Assembly: GCA_050157065.1 (NCBI GenBank)
Contig: CP189573.1
Reading direction: 5' to 3' (one strand)
DNA from: Avipropionibacterium sp050157065
GTDB taxonomy: Bacteria > Actinomycetota > Actinomycetes > Propionibacteriales > Propionibacteriaceae
Length of the DNA stretch: 64,000 bases
Positions within the stretch are counted from its first letter, which is position 1. Each line of letters begins with the position of its first letter. The translations under genes were made by a program, and so were the position numbers. Of this stretch, positions 51,398 to 60,072 are shown one piece after another. Under the pieces are notes generated by a model. The model ran no database searches. It worked only from the letters and a program-made list of their open reading frames with translations, and had not been told where the DNA came from.

Positions 51398-52498
51398 ATG
51401 AGCACGACCACCACCACCCCGGCCCCCGGGCCGATGCCGGGCGCCGCCGGCGGGATCATCAACCGGTACCGGGACCGGATGCCGTTGCCGGCCGACGCCC
51501 CGGTGATCACGCTGGGGGAGGGCAACACCCCGCTGGTCCGCGCACAGGTGCTGAGCGAACGGATCGGTTGCGACGTGTGGCTCAAGGTCGAGGGCGCCAA
51601 CCCGACCGGGTCGTTCAAGGACCGCGGCATGACGATGGCGGTCAGCGTCGCCGCGGCCGAGGGGTCGAAGGCGGTCGTCTGTGCCTCCACCGGCAACACC
51701 TCCGCGTCGGCCGCCGCCTATGCCGTACGGGCCGGCATGACACCGATCGTGTTGCTGCCGGCCGGTCGGATCGCGGCCGGGAAGTTGGCCCAGGCGATCG
51801 TCCACGGGGCCCGCATCATCCAGATCGACGGCTACTTCGACGAGTGCCTCGAGCTGGCGCAGAAGCTCGCCGTGGAGTACCCGGTGACCTTGGTCAACTC
51901 GGTCAACCCCGCCCGGATCGCCGGACAGAAGTCGGCGGCGTTCGAGATCGTCGACGCCCTCGGCGACGCCCCGCAGATCCACGCCATCCCGGTCGGCAAC
52001 GCCGGCAACATCACCGCGTACTGGGACGGCTACGTCGAGTACGACCGCGACGGCGTTGCCACGAATCGTCCACACATGTGGGGATTCCAGGCTGCCGGGT
52101 CCGCGCCGTTGGTGGCCGGCCATCCGATCGCCGAACCGGACACCGTCGCCTCGGCGATCCGGATCGGCAACCCTGCCTCGGCGACCCAGGCCATGACTGC
52201 GGTACGGGAGTCGGCCGGCGTGATCGAAGCGGTCACCGACGAGGAAATCCTTGCTGCACAGGCATTCCTGGCTGCCGGCGAGGGTGTCTTCTGCGAGCCG
52301 GCCTCGGCCGCATCGGTGGCCGGGGTGATCAAGAAGGCCGAGGCGGGTGAGGTGGAGCGAGGGCAGACGATCGTCTGCACGCTCACCGGGAACGGGCTCA
52401 AGGACATCGACACCGCCCTGCAGGGCAGGAAGGCCGTGGACCAGACGGTGGCGGCGGACGTGCACCGCATCGCCGAAGCTGCTGGTCTCGCGGACTGA
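51398..52498 (+). CDS. thrC: Threonine synthase
   Basis: Converts O-phosphohomoserine to threonine. The 366 residues match the short actinobacterial class. The PLP Lys74 is in NPTGSFKDRGMTM, the phosphate loop is NAGNITAYW, and LGEGNTPLVRA is the family start. The gene begins one base after hom and ends six bases before thrB, so hom-thrC-thrB is one operon, probably transcribed with lysA. Confidence 0.95.
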   Translation: MSTTTTTPAPGPMPGAAGGIINRYRDRMPLPADAPVITLGEGNTPLVRAQVLSERIGCDVWLKVEGANPTGSFKDRGMTMAVSVAAAEGSKAVVCASTGNTSASAAAYAVRAGMTPIVLLPAGRIAAGKLAQAIVHGARIIQIDGYFDECLELAQKLAVEYPVTLVNSVNPARIAGQKSAAFEIVDALGDAPQIHAIPVGNAGNITAYWDGYVEYDRDGVATNRPHMWGFQAAGSAPLVAGHPIAEPDTVASAIRIGNPASATQAMTAVRESAGVIEAVTDEEILAAQAFLAAGEGVFCEPASAASVAGVIKKAEAGEVERGQTIVCTLTGNGLKDIDTALQGRKAVDQTVAADVHRIAEAAGLAD

Positions 52499-52504
52499 GG
52501 TTCC

Positions 52505-53476
52505 ATGATCAATTCATCTGGTCAGGCACCGGTGCCGGTCGGCACCCGGGCCACCGTGCTGGTGCCGGCGACGTCGGCGAACCTGGGGCCCGGCTTCGAC
52601 TCGGTCGGCCTGGCCCTCGACCGGTACGACCACGTGTCGGCGACGGTCACCGCGTCGGGCGTCGAGGTCGACGTCTCCGGTGAAGGGGAGTCCGACGTAC
52701 CCCGGGACGGCTCCCACCTGGTGGTGCGGGTGATCCGGCACGGCCTGGCCGAGCTCGGATGTGCCCTGTCCGGCCTGCACCTGGTCGCCACCAACACGAT
52801 CCCGCACGGCCGGGGGCTCGGCTCGTCGGCGGCCGCGATCGTGGCCGGCCTCGGCCTCGCCTGGGGATTGGCCCGACCCGACACCGAGCTCGATCGGGAG
52901 TGGCTGTTGGCGCAGGCCGCGGAGTTGGAGGGCCACCCCGACAACGTGGCCGCCGCGGTGTTCGGCGGCTACACGATCGCCTGGTACGAGGACCCGGGCC
53001 AGCAGGGGGTCGGCACCGACCTGGTCGGACCGGCGGTCGCGGTGTCACTGCCGGTGCACGCCGACCTCGGCATCGTGGCGCTGGTGCCCGACCAGTCGCT
53101 GGCCACCCGGCAGGCCCGGGAGGTGCTGCCGACCCAGGTGCCGTTCGCCGAAGCGGTCGCCACCGCCGGTCGGGCCGCACTGCTGACCCACGCGATCACG
53201 ACGGCCCCGGAGCTGTTGGGTCCGGCGACCCGGGACTGGCTTCACCAGGCGCCGCGGGCGACCCAGTTCCCGGAGTCGGCGTCGCTGCTGGCCGAACTGC
53301 GCGAGGCCGGACATGCGGCCGTCATCAGCGGGGCCGGCCCGACCGTGCTGGTGGTCGGCCCCACCGCCGACATGGTGGAGCTGGCCGACGTCCGCCATCC
53401 CGGTTTCGTGGCCTCGTTCCATCGGGCCGGATCAGGCCTCACGCTGGCTCCGGAGAGCGTGCCCGCGCCGGGTTGA
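52505..53476 (+). CDS. thrB: Homoserine kinase
   Basis: Phosphorylates homoserine to supply threonine synthase. The 323 residues carry the GHMP motifs: VPATSANLGPGFDSVG at the start, the ATP loop IPHGRGLGSSAAAIVAGL, GHPDNVAAAVFGGY, and AVISGAGPTVLV near the end. The ATG at 52505 is six bases past the thrC stop and lies in the usual family position. It is the last gene of the hom-thrC-thrB run. The 234 bases that follow are the rho leader. Confidence 0.94.
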   Translation: MINSSGQAPVPVGTRATVLVPATSANLGPGFDSVGLALDRYDHVSATVTASGVEVDVSGEGESDVPRDGSHLVVRVIRHGLAELGCALSGLHLVATNTIPHGRGLGSSAAAIVAGLGLAWGLARPDTELDREWLLAQAAELEGHPDNVAAAVFGGYTIAWYEDPGQQGVGTDLVGPAVAVSLPVHADLGIVALVPDQSLATRQAREVLPTQVPFAEAVATAGRAALLTHAITTAPELLGPATRDWLHQAPRATQFPESASLLAELREAGHAAVISGAGPTVLVVGPTADMVELADVRHPGFVASFHRAGSGLTLAPESVPAPG

Positions 53477-53710
53477 GCGGCGACACACCACACGGGATCG
53501 TGCCTGCGGCCCAGATGGTGTTACGCTGGGTGACCAGAGCCCACGCCTGAGTCGTGGTGTTCGACGCCGCAAGGTCCCGGCGCGGTGGGTGGCTGTCACC
53601 CCTCACCAACGGTTTCCAGTTTCGGATTCCGGGCCTGTCTCACACCTACAGGTACGGCCGTGGCGTATCCACACGTCTGGCGCCTGACATGTCCATCTGA
53701 AAGGACACAC
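53477..53710 (+). other. Leader region of rho (234 bases)
   Basis: No gene is seen. TACGCT at 53522-53527 fits an actinobacterial -10 box, with no clear -35. If used, it gives a long leader of about 180 bases. Rho leaders in bacteria are often sites of self-attenuation, which would suit this length. AAAGGA lies nine bases before the rho GTG. Confidence 0.4.
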
Positions 53711-55840
53711 GTGACGAATACCGCCGAGAACACCCCCGCCGTCACCTCGGACGAGGCCGGTGGGCGTCGGCGCAAGGGGTCCGGTCTGGACGCGATGCTC
53801 CTCCCCGAGTTGAAGCGAATGGCGTCCTCCATGGGCCTCAAGGGCACCACCGGGATGCGCAAGAGCGACCTCGTCGAGGCGATCAAGCTCGCGCAGGCAG
53901 GCTCGCGCCCCGCGCAGGCCGAGGGCGCCCGTACGCAGGCGCCCCGCCAGGGCAGGGCACAGGGTGCCGACCAGCCGGCCCTGACCGAGGACCGGCCCGC
54001 CGGAGGCGACCGTGCCCCGGCCACCGCGAACGGAACGGTGAACGCCAACCCGAACCCGAACGGCAACGCCAACGCGGGCGGCAACGCCAACACGGCCAGC
54101 AACTCGGGCGCGGGCGCCAACGCGAACCGCAGCGGCGACGCCAACGGCCGTACGAGCACGGGCGGCAACGCCAACACGAGCGGCAACTCGAACGTGGGCG
54201 GCAACTCGAACGTGGGCGGCAACTCGAACGAGCCCAGCAACGCCGGTTCGAGCACCTCGGTGTCGGCCGATGTCGCCGCAGCCGTGGGCGAGCGCCTCGA
54301 ACGTGAGGTCCGCCGTGACTCCGGTGAGTCGCGCGCCGAGGACGGCGACGACGACCGTCGCGGCCGCCGCGACGGCAACAACGACCGCGGCAACAACGAT
54401 CGTGGGAACCAGAATCGCGACAACAACAACCGCGACAACAACGGTGACCGCGGCAACCAGAACCGCGACAACAACAACCGCGACAACAACAACGATCGCG
54501 GCAACCAGAACCGGGACAACCAGAACCGGGACAACCAGAACCGGGACAACCAGAACCGCAACAACGGCGGCGGCAACCGGGACGACGAGGACGGCGGCGG
54601 TCGCCGCGGCCGACGTCGTCGCAACCGGGATCGGCAGAACCGCCGTACCCGGGGCGGCGGTGGCCAGGTCGATCGCTACGAGGCCGACCCGGTGATCAGC
54701 GAGGACGACGTGCTGACGCCGGTCTCGGGGATCCTCGACGTGATGGACAACTACGCGTTCGTCCGTCGCAGCGGCTATCTTCCCGGGCCCGACGACGCGT
54801 ACGTGTCGTTGTCGATGGTGAAGAAGTTCGGGCTGCGCAAGGGTGACGTCATCACCGGCGTGCTGCGCGAGCCGAAGGACGGCGAGCGGCGCGAGAAGTT
54901 CAACCCGCTGGTCAAGTGCGAGACCGTGAACGGGCTGCCTCCCGAGGAGGCGAAGAACCGTCCCGAGTTCTCCAAGCTCACCCCGCTGTACCCGCAGGAG
55001 CGGCTGCGGTTGGAGACCCGGCCCACGCAGATGGCCGGCCGGATCATCGACATCGTCGCCCCCGTCGGCAAGGGCCAGCGAGGCCTGATCGTGTCGCCGC
55101 CGAAGGCCGGCAAGACGATCGTGATGCAGCAGATCGCCAACGCGATCACCCAGAACAATCCCGAGGTCCACCTGATGGTGGTGCTGGTCGACGAGCGTCC
55201 CGAGGAGGTCACCGACTTCCAGCGCACCGTCGACGGCGAGGTCATCGCCTCGACCTTCGACCGTCCCGCCGACGACCACACCACGGTCGCCGAGCTGGCG
55301 ATCGAGCGGGCCAAGCGGCTCGTCGAGCTGGGCCACGACGTGGTCGTGCTGCTGGACGGCATCACTCGACTGGGGCGTGCCTACAACTTGGCCGCCCCCG
55401 CGTCGGGTCGGATCCTGTCCGGTGGTGTCGACTCCGCCGCGCTGTACCCGCCGAAGCGGTTCTTCGGTGCCGCGCGCAACATCGAGGACGGCGGCTCGCT
55501 GACCATCCTCGCCACCGCCCTGATCGAGACCGGCTCGAAGATGGACGAGGTGATCTTCGAGGAGTTCAAGGGCACCGGCAACATGGAGCTCCGGCTGCGT
55601 CGGGAGTTCGCCGACAAGCGGATCTTCCCGGCGATCGACGTCGATGCCTCCAGCACCCGACGCGAGGAGTTGCTGTTGGGCCGCGAGGAGCTCGCGATCA
55701 TCTGGAAGCTGCGGCGGGTGCTCAGCGGCCTCGACGGTACGCAGGCCCTGGAGATGCTGCTCGGCCGGCTCCGCAAGACGCAGAGCAACACCGAGTTCCT
55801 GACCGTCATCTCGCGGACCACGCCGGGCCGCGAGGAGTGA
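53711..55840 (+). CDS. rho: Transcription termination factor Rho with long low-complexity insertion
   Basis: Hexameric RNA helicase that ends transcription. A Rho N-terminal helical domain (about 25-62, LPELKRMASSMGLKG) is followed by a 260-residue low-complexity insertion. One part is Asn/Gly/Ala/Ser-rich (about 107-178) and another is built of Asn/Arg/Asp/Gln units such as RGNQNRDNNNRDNN (about 222-289). The RNA-binding OB fold starts near 325 (GILDVMDNYAFVRR), and the ATPase has the P-loop SPPKAGKT (about 462-469), VDERPEEVTDF and LLDGITRLGRAYN. The 709-residue length is typical of actinobacterial Rho with insertion (E. coli Rho has 419). GTG at 53711 with AAAGGA was chosen. Confidence 0.95.
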   Translation: MTNTAENTPAVTSDEAGGRRRKGSGLDAMLLPELKRMASSMGLKGTTGMRKSDLVEAIKLAQAGSRPAQAEGARTQAPRQGRAQGADQPALTEDRPAGGDRAPATANGTVNANPNPNGNANAGGNANTASNSGAGANANRSGDANGRTSTGGNANTSGNSNVGGNSNVGGNSNEPSNAGSSTSVSADVAAAVGERLEREVRRDSGESRAEDGDDDRRGRRDGNNDRGNNDRGNQNRDNNNRDNNGDRGNQNRDNNNRDNNNDRGNQNRDNQNRDNQNRDNQNRNNGGGNRDDEDGGGRRGRRRRNRDRQNRRTRGGGGQVDRYEADPVISEDDVLTPVSGILDVMDNYAFVRRSGYLPGPDDAYVSLSMVKKFGLRKGDVITGVLREPKDGERREKFNPLVKCETVNGLPPEEAKNRPEFSKLTPLYPQERLRLETRPTQMAGRIIDIVAPVGKGQRGLIVSPPKAGKTIVMQQIANAITQNNPEVHLMVVLVDERPEEVTDFQRTVDGEVIASTFDRPADDHTTVAELAIERAKRLVELGHDVVVLLDGITRLGRAYNLAAPASGRILSGGVDSAALYPPKRFFGAARNIEDGGSLTILATALIETGSKMDEVIFEEFKGTGNMELRLRREFADKRIFPAIDVDASSTRREELLLGREELAIIWKLRRVLSGLDGTQALEMLLGRLRKTQSNTEFLTVISRTTPGREE

Positions 55841-55845
55841 GGTCA

Positions 55846-55888
55846 CGTACGGGAACAACCACGGTTTGCCCGCGGTTGTACCCGTACG
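55846..55888. terminator. Hairpin between rho and rpmE
   Basis: CGTACGGGAACAACC (55846-55860) pairs with GGTTGTACCCGTACG (55874-55888) except for one A/A opposition. No T-run follows. It could be a Rho-dependent stop, an RNA-stability element, or part of the rpmE leader. Confidence 0.5.
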
Positions 55889-55970
55889 GCACAATTGCCC
55901 GGTTGCCGGTTCACGCACTGACGCCGCCACGGATGTGGGGCTGCGACCCGGCACGATCTGAGGAGAACCC

Positions 55971-56189
55971 ATGAAGGCCGACATTCACCCCACGTACGTG
56001 GAGACCCAGGTCACCTGTACCTGTGGCAACTCGTTCACGACCCGCAGCACCGCTGCCGACGGCGTGATGCGCGCCGACGTGTGCAGCCAGTGCCACCCGT
56101 TCTACACCGGCAAGCAGAAGATCCTCGACACCGGTGGCCGCGTCGCCCGCTTCCAGAAGCGGTACGCGAAGCAGACCGACAGCAAGTAG
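55971..56189 (+). CDS. rpmE: 50S ribosomal protein bL31, zinc-binding form
   Basis: A 72-residue large-subunit protein. Cys16, Cys18, Cys38 and Cys41 (VTCTCGN and DVCSQCHPFYTGKQK) make the zinc site, so this is the C-plus form. A zinc-independent paralogue, if present, lies elsewhere. AGGAG precedes the ATG. Position between rho and prfA is conserved in actinobacteria. The 157-base gap to prfA holds a tandem repeat. Confidence 0.96.
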   Translation: MKADIHPTYVETQVTCTCGNSFTTRSTAADGVMRADVCSQCHPFYTGKQKILDTGGRVARFQKRYAKQTDSK

Positions 56190-56250
56190 CACGATCACGG
56201 CGGCGTCGGACCGGGAGACCTCCCGGACCGGCGTCGCCGTTGTCGTCCCC

Positions 56251-56330
56251 GCAGCCCGTACGACCACACGCCAGCCCGTACGACCACACGCCAGCCCGTA
56301 CGACCACACGCCAGCCCGTACGACCACACG
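56251..56330. repeat. 20-bp tandem repeat, four copies, upstream of prfA
   Basis: Four copies of CCAGCCCGTACGACCACACG, of which the first differs only at its first base. They end 16 bases before the prfA start, so they form most of its leader. The unit contains the palindrome CGTACG. There is no CRISPR-like spacer between copies. Confidence 0.9.
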
Positions 56331-56346
56331 CCACGAAAGGCGCCCG

Positions 56347-57462
56347 ATGCCAGACCCGGCCGGATCCTTCCCGCACGCGGAGCAGGTCCGTGCCGAGCTC
56401 ACCGAGGTCGAGGCGGAGCTGGCTCGGCCCGAACTGCACAGTGACGTCTCCCGGGCCCGCCGGATGGGGCGTCGCCATGCCGAGCTGGCGCCGGTGGTCC
56501 GAGCACTCGACGAGTACGAGGCCCTGTCCGGCGACCTGGCGACCGCCCAGGAACTGGCCGGCGAGGACGTGTCCTTCGCCGCGGAGGCCGAGGAGTTGAC
56601 CGAACGCCTGGCCGCGCTGACCGACCAGCTGACCCGGATGCTGGCACCCCGCGACCCGCACGACTCGGCCGACGCGCTGTTGGAGATCAAGTCCGGCGAG
56701 GGCGGCGAGGAGTCCGCGCTGTTCGCCGGCGACCTGCTGAAGATGTACACCCGGTACGGCGAGCGGATCGGCTGGTCGGTCCAGGTGCTCGACGACCAGC
56801 CGACCGACCTCGGCGGGCACAAGTCGGTGACGGTGGCGGTGCAGGCCGGCAGCGGCGTCGCACCCGAGCTGATGCCGTACGGGGTGTTGAAGTTCGAGGG
56901 CGGCGTGCACCGGGTGCAGCGGGTCCCGGTCACCGAGTCGCAGGGGCGGATCCACACCAGTGCCGCCGGGGTGCTGGTGATGCCCGACATCGAGGCCGAC
57001 GAGCTGACGATCAACGACGACGACCTGCGCATCGACGTGTTCCGTGCGTCCGGGCCGGGTGGGCAGGGTGTCAACACCACCGACTCGGCGGTACGGATCA
57101 CGCACCTGCCGACCGGGACCGTGGTGAGTTGTCAGAACCAGCGCTCCCAGCTGCAGAACAAGGACCATGCGATGCGGATGTTGCGGGCCCGGCTGGTGGC
57201 GCTGGCCGAGGAGGAGGAGGCGCGGTCCGCGGCCGAGGCGCGCCGGTCGCAGGTACGGACGGTCGACCGTTCCGAGCGCATCCGGACCTACAACTTCCCG
57301 GAGAACCGGATCGCCGACCACCGGATCGGCTACAAGGCGCACAACCTCGACGCAGTGCTGAACGGCCGGCTCGACGAGCTCGTCGCGGCTCTGGCCGAGG
57401 CCGACCTGCACGCCCGACTCGAAGCTGCCGGGGAACAGTCCGCGGCCCGGGTCGATGGCTGA
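56347..57462 (+). CDS. prfA: Peptide chain release factor 1
   Basis: Decodes UAA and UAG and triggers peptide release. The 371 residues show the codon-recognition tripeptide P-V-T (194-196, RVPVTESQGRIHTS), a permitted variant of the usual PAT, and GGQ (238-240) in GPGGQGVNT, whose Gln240 is the PrmC methylation target. The ATG at 56347 is preceded by GAAAGG. The upstream in-frame reading crosses the tandem repeat and is rejected. It overlaps prmC by eight bases. Confidence 0.95.
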   Translation: MPDPAGSFPHAEQVRAELTEVEAELARPELHSDVSRARRMGRRHAELAPVVRALDEYEALSGDLATAQELAGEDVSFAAEAEELTERLAALTDQLTRMLAPRDPHDSADALLEIKSGEGGEESALFAGDLLKMYTRYGERIGWSVQVLDDQPTDLGGHKSVTVAVQAGSGVAPELMPYGVLKFEGGVHRVQRVPVTESQGRIHTSAAGVLVMPDIEADELTINDDDLRIDVFRASGPGGQGVNTTDSAVRITHLPTGTVVSCQNQRSQLQNKDHAMRMLRARLVALAEEEEARSAAEARRSQVRTVDRSERIRTYNFPENRIADHRIGYKAHNLDAVLNGRLDELVAALAEADLHARLEAAGEQSAARVDG

Positions 57463-58333
57463 GGTGCCCGCGTCGGTCGTCCTGGCCGAGGCGACGGCGC
57501 AGCTGACCGCGGCGGGATCGGCCAGTCCCGCCGCGGACGCGCGGCTGTTGCTGGCGCACCTGCTGGGACTGCCGCTGGGACGGCTCGCGATGGCCGGTGA
57601 GCTCGCCGAGGCCCAGGCCACGGCGTACCGGGACCTGGTCGACCGGCGCGCGACCGGGATCCCGGTGCAACACCTGACCGGGGTCGCGGCGTTCCGGTAC
57701 GTCGAGGTCGGCGTCGGGCCCGGGGTGTTCGTGCCCCGACCCGAGACCGAGGTGATGGTCGGTTGGGCGGTGGACCGGCTGGCCGAGCTGGTCGCCGCCG
57801 GTGTCGAGCAGCCGGTGGTGGTGGACGCGTGCACCGGATCAGGGGTGATCGCGAAGGCGTTGGCCCACGAAGTGCCCACCGCCCGGATCCACGCCTGCGA
57901 GGTGAGCGAGGCCGCGTACGACCGGGCCGTGGCCAACCTGGCCGGGACCGGGGTGGACGTGGTCTGTGCCGACCTGGCCGACGCCTTCGACGACCTCGCC
58001 GGGGCCGTCGACCTGGTGATCTGCAACCCGCCGTACATCCCCCTGGAGGCGTGGGAGTCGGTGACCGCCGAGGTCCGCGACCACGACCCGTCCCTGGCGT
58101 TGTTCTCCGGGGCCGACGGGTTGGACGTGATGCGGGTGCTGACGGTACGGGCCGCGCACTGGCTGCGACCCGGGGGACTGGTCGCCGCCGAGCACGCCGA
58201 GGTGCAGGAGACGTCGGCGCCGGCGGTGTTCGTGGCACAGGGCGACTGGGAGTTGGTCCGCGATCATCGCGACCTCACCGGACGCCCGCGATTCACCACT
58301 GCGCGTCGTCGAGCGGCGGCGGGTGGGCAATGA
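57455..58333 (+). CDS. prmC: Peptide chain release factor N5-glutamine methyltransferase
   Basis: Methylates the GGQ Gln of release factors, whose gene is directly upstream. The 292 residues have an N-terminal helical substrate domain, the SAM motif VVDACTGSGVIAKALAHE, the acidic CEVSEAAYDRA, and the catalytic NPPY in VICNPPYIPLEAW. The ATG lies inside the end of prfA, so translation is coupled. sua5 starts 25 bases beyond its stop. Confidence 0.94.
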   Translation: MAEVPASVVLAEATAQLTAAGSASPAADARLLLAHLLGLPLGRLAMAGELAEAQATAYRDLVDRRATGIPVQHLTGVAAFRYVEVGVGPGVFVPRPETEVMVGWAVDRLAELVAAGVEQPVVVDACTGSGVIAKALAHEVPTARIHACEVSEAAYDRAVANLAGTGVDVVCADLADAFDDLAGAVDLVICNPPYIPLEAWESVTAEVRDHDPSLALFSGADGLDVMRVLTVRAAHWLRPGGLVAAEHAEVQETSAPAVFVAQGDWELVRDHRDLTGRPRFTTARRRAAAGGQ

Positions 58334-58358
58334 GGTTTGATCTGGCAGGATTGCCCGA

Positions 58359-60068
58359 GTGAGTGGTGAGGTGACCGGCGGTGAGCCGCGCAGCGAGGGC
58401 GAGGTCCGGGTGTCGGATGACGTTGACGAATCGACACCGACCGTGACCGCGGAAACCGCGGACGAGGCCGATGAAGCGGCGCCGCGGGTCGAGGAGCCGG
58501 ATCCCGCAGACGAGCCGGCGGCTGAAGAAGTCATCGAGCCCGTCGCTGAGCCCGCGGCTGAGCAGGACGCTGAGCCCGCGGCTGAGCAGGATGCAGAGTC
58601 TGGCGCTGTGCAGGATGCCGAGCCTGGCGCTGTGCAGGACGCTGGGCCCGCGGCTGAGGCCGTCGCTGAGCAGGACGTCGAGCCTGCGGCTGAGCAGGAC
58701 GCCGAGTCTGCCGACGGCCTCGACGAGGACGCGGTCGAGCCCGAGCCCGAACCGGAGCCGGAGGAACCCACCTGGGTGCTCGTCGCCGCAGACGACGTGG
58801 AGGACGCCGAGGACGTGGTCCGTGACGCGGTGGAGGAGGGGCTGACGGTCGTGCTGCCCACCGACACCGTGTACGGCATCGGTGTGGATGCCTTCAACAG
58901 TGATGCGGTGAGCACCCTGCTGGAGGTCAAGGGCCGCGGCCGCGACAAGCCACCGCCGGTGCTGATCGCCGATCCCGGGTTGGTGAAGGCGCTCGCGACG
59001 AACGTGCCCAGTCAGGCCGAGGACCTGATGGCCGCCCACTGGCCCGGTCCGCTGACCGTGATCCTCGAGGCGCAGTCGAACCTGCAGATGGACCTGGGGG
59101 ACACCGAGGGCAGCATCGCGCTGCGGGTGCCCGACCTCGACCTCACCCGCGAGATCCTGCGCTGGACCGGCCCGATGGCGGTGTCCAGCGCCAACAAGAC
59201 CGGAGAGCCGGCGGCGACCACCGTCGACGAGGCGATCGAGCAGCTGGGCAACGGCGTCAGTGTGTACGTGGACGGTGGACCCTCGCCGGTCGACAATCCA
59301 CCGCCGTCCACGATGGTCGACTTCACCCATGAACCTGATGGCGTGGTGGTCCGGCTGGGAGCCATCTCGATGGAGGTGTTGCGGGAGACGCTTCCCGGCA
59401 TCGTCGAGTTCAGTGCCGAACCGGCAACCGAGGACGAGGTCGAACCGGCCGTCGACCCGGTCGAGGCCGGCGGCGACCAGGAGTCCACGTCGGACGAGTC
59501 TGTCGGGACGTCCCCGGATGACCTGGACGAGCAGAACGCTGACGCCGAGTCCGAGGTCGATGCCCAGTCCGAGGTCGATGCCCAGTACGGGGACGATGCC
59601 CAGTACGGGGACGATGCCCAGTACGGGGACGATGCCCAGTACGGGGACGGGGACCTGGTCGATGCGGATGATCCTGACCAGTCGTCGACCGACGCGCTGT
59701 TCGCCGGACGTGGTGACGTCGATGACGACGGCACCGAGGACGAGGCCACCCAGGACGGGTCGGCCGAGGATGCGTTGGCCGAGGATGCGGTGACCCAGGA
59801 TGCGGTGACCCGGGATCGGGATGCGGTGACCCGGGATGCGGTGACCCAGGACGGGCCGACCCAGGACGGGGCCTCCGGCACCGACAGCTCTGGGGTCGCC
59901 GGGGCCACCGAGTCCGCCGCCACGGAAGGTGAAACGTCCGCCACGTCGGCGAACGAGTCGGACCAGATCGGTTCGGTGGAGGAGATCGAGGCCCAGATCG
60001 AGGCTGCGGCCGCGGTCACCACACCGACGTCGGCGAGCACCCCGGACCCCGAACCACCGGCCGGCTGA
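58359..60068 (+). CDS. sua5: L-threonylcarbamoyladenylate synthase with long acidic arms
   Basis: The core (about 138-352 of 569 residues) is a Sua5/YrdC/YciO domain that makes threonylcarbamoyl-AMP for the t6A37 base of tRNA. PTDTVYGIGVDAFN, the EVKGRGRDKPPP basic set and VSSANKTGEPA are its motifs. The first 137 residues are acidic repeats (AEQDAEPA-like) and the last 217 are acidic too, with four QYGDDA-type units and VTRDAVTQD repeats. Ordinary YrdC-domain proteins are about 200-350 residues. The GTG at 58359 follows prmC by 25 bases; a start nearer the domain, at an in-frame Val or Met, is conceivable. The arms lack hydrophobic residues and are probably disordered. Confidence 0.88.
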   Translation: MSGEVTGGEPRSEGEVRVSDDVDESTPTVTAETADEADEAAPRVEEPDPADEPAAEEVIEPVAEPAAEQDAEPAAEQDAESGAVQDAEPGAVQDAGPAAEAVAEQDVEPAAEQDAESADGLDEDAVEPEPEPEPEEPTWVLVAADDVEDAEDVVRDAVEEGLTVVLPTDTVYGIGVDAFNSDAVSTLLEVKGRGRDKPPPVLIADPGLVKALATNVPSQAEDLMAAHWPGPLTVILEAQSNLQMDLGDTEGSIALRVPDLDLTREILRWTGPMAVSSANKTGEPAATTVDEAIEQLGNGVSVYVDGGPSPVDNPPPSTMVDFTHEPDGVVVRLGAISMEVLRETLPGIVEFSAEPATEDEVEPAVDPVEAGGDQESTSDESVGTSPDDLDEQNADAESEVDAQSEVDAQYGDDAQYGDDAQYGDDAQYGDGDLVDADDPDQSSTDALFAGRGDVDDDGTEDEATQDGSAEDALAEDAVTQDAVTRDRDAVTRDAVTQDGPTQDGASGTDSSGVAGATESAATEGETSATSANESDQIGSVEEIEAQIEAAAAVTTPTSASTPDPEPPAG

Positions 60069-60072
60069 GCCG

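Noticed and set aside
53477..53710. Riboswitch or T-box in the rho leader
   Set aside because: I could not find a conserved riboswitch core or a terminator/antiterminator pair. Only the length is suggestive.
56251..56330. CRISPR-like array
   Set aside because: The 20-bp units are contiguous, with no unique spacers, and no cas gene is present.
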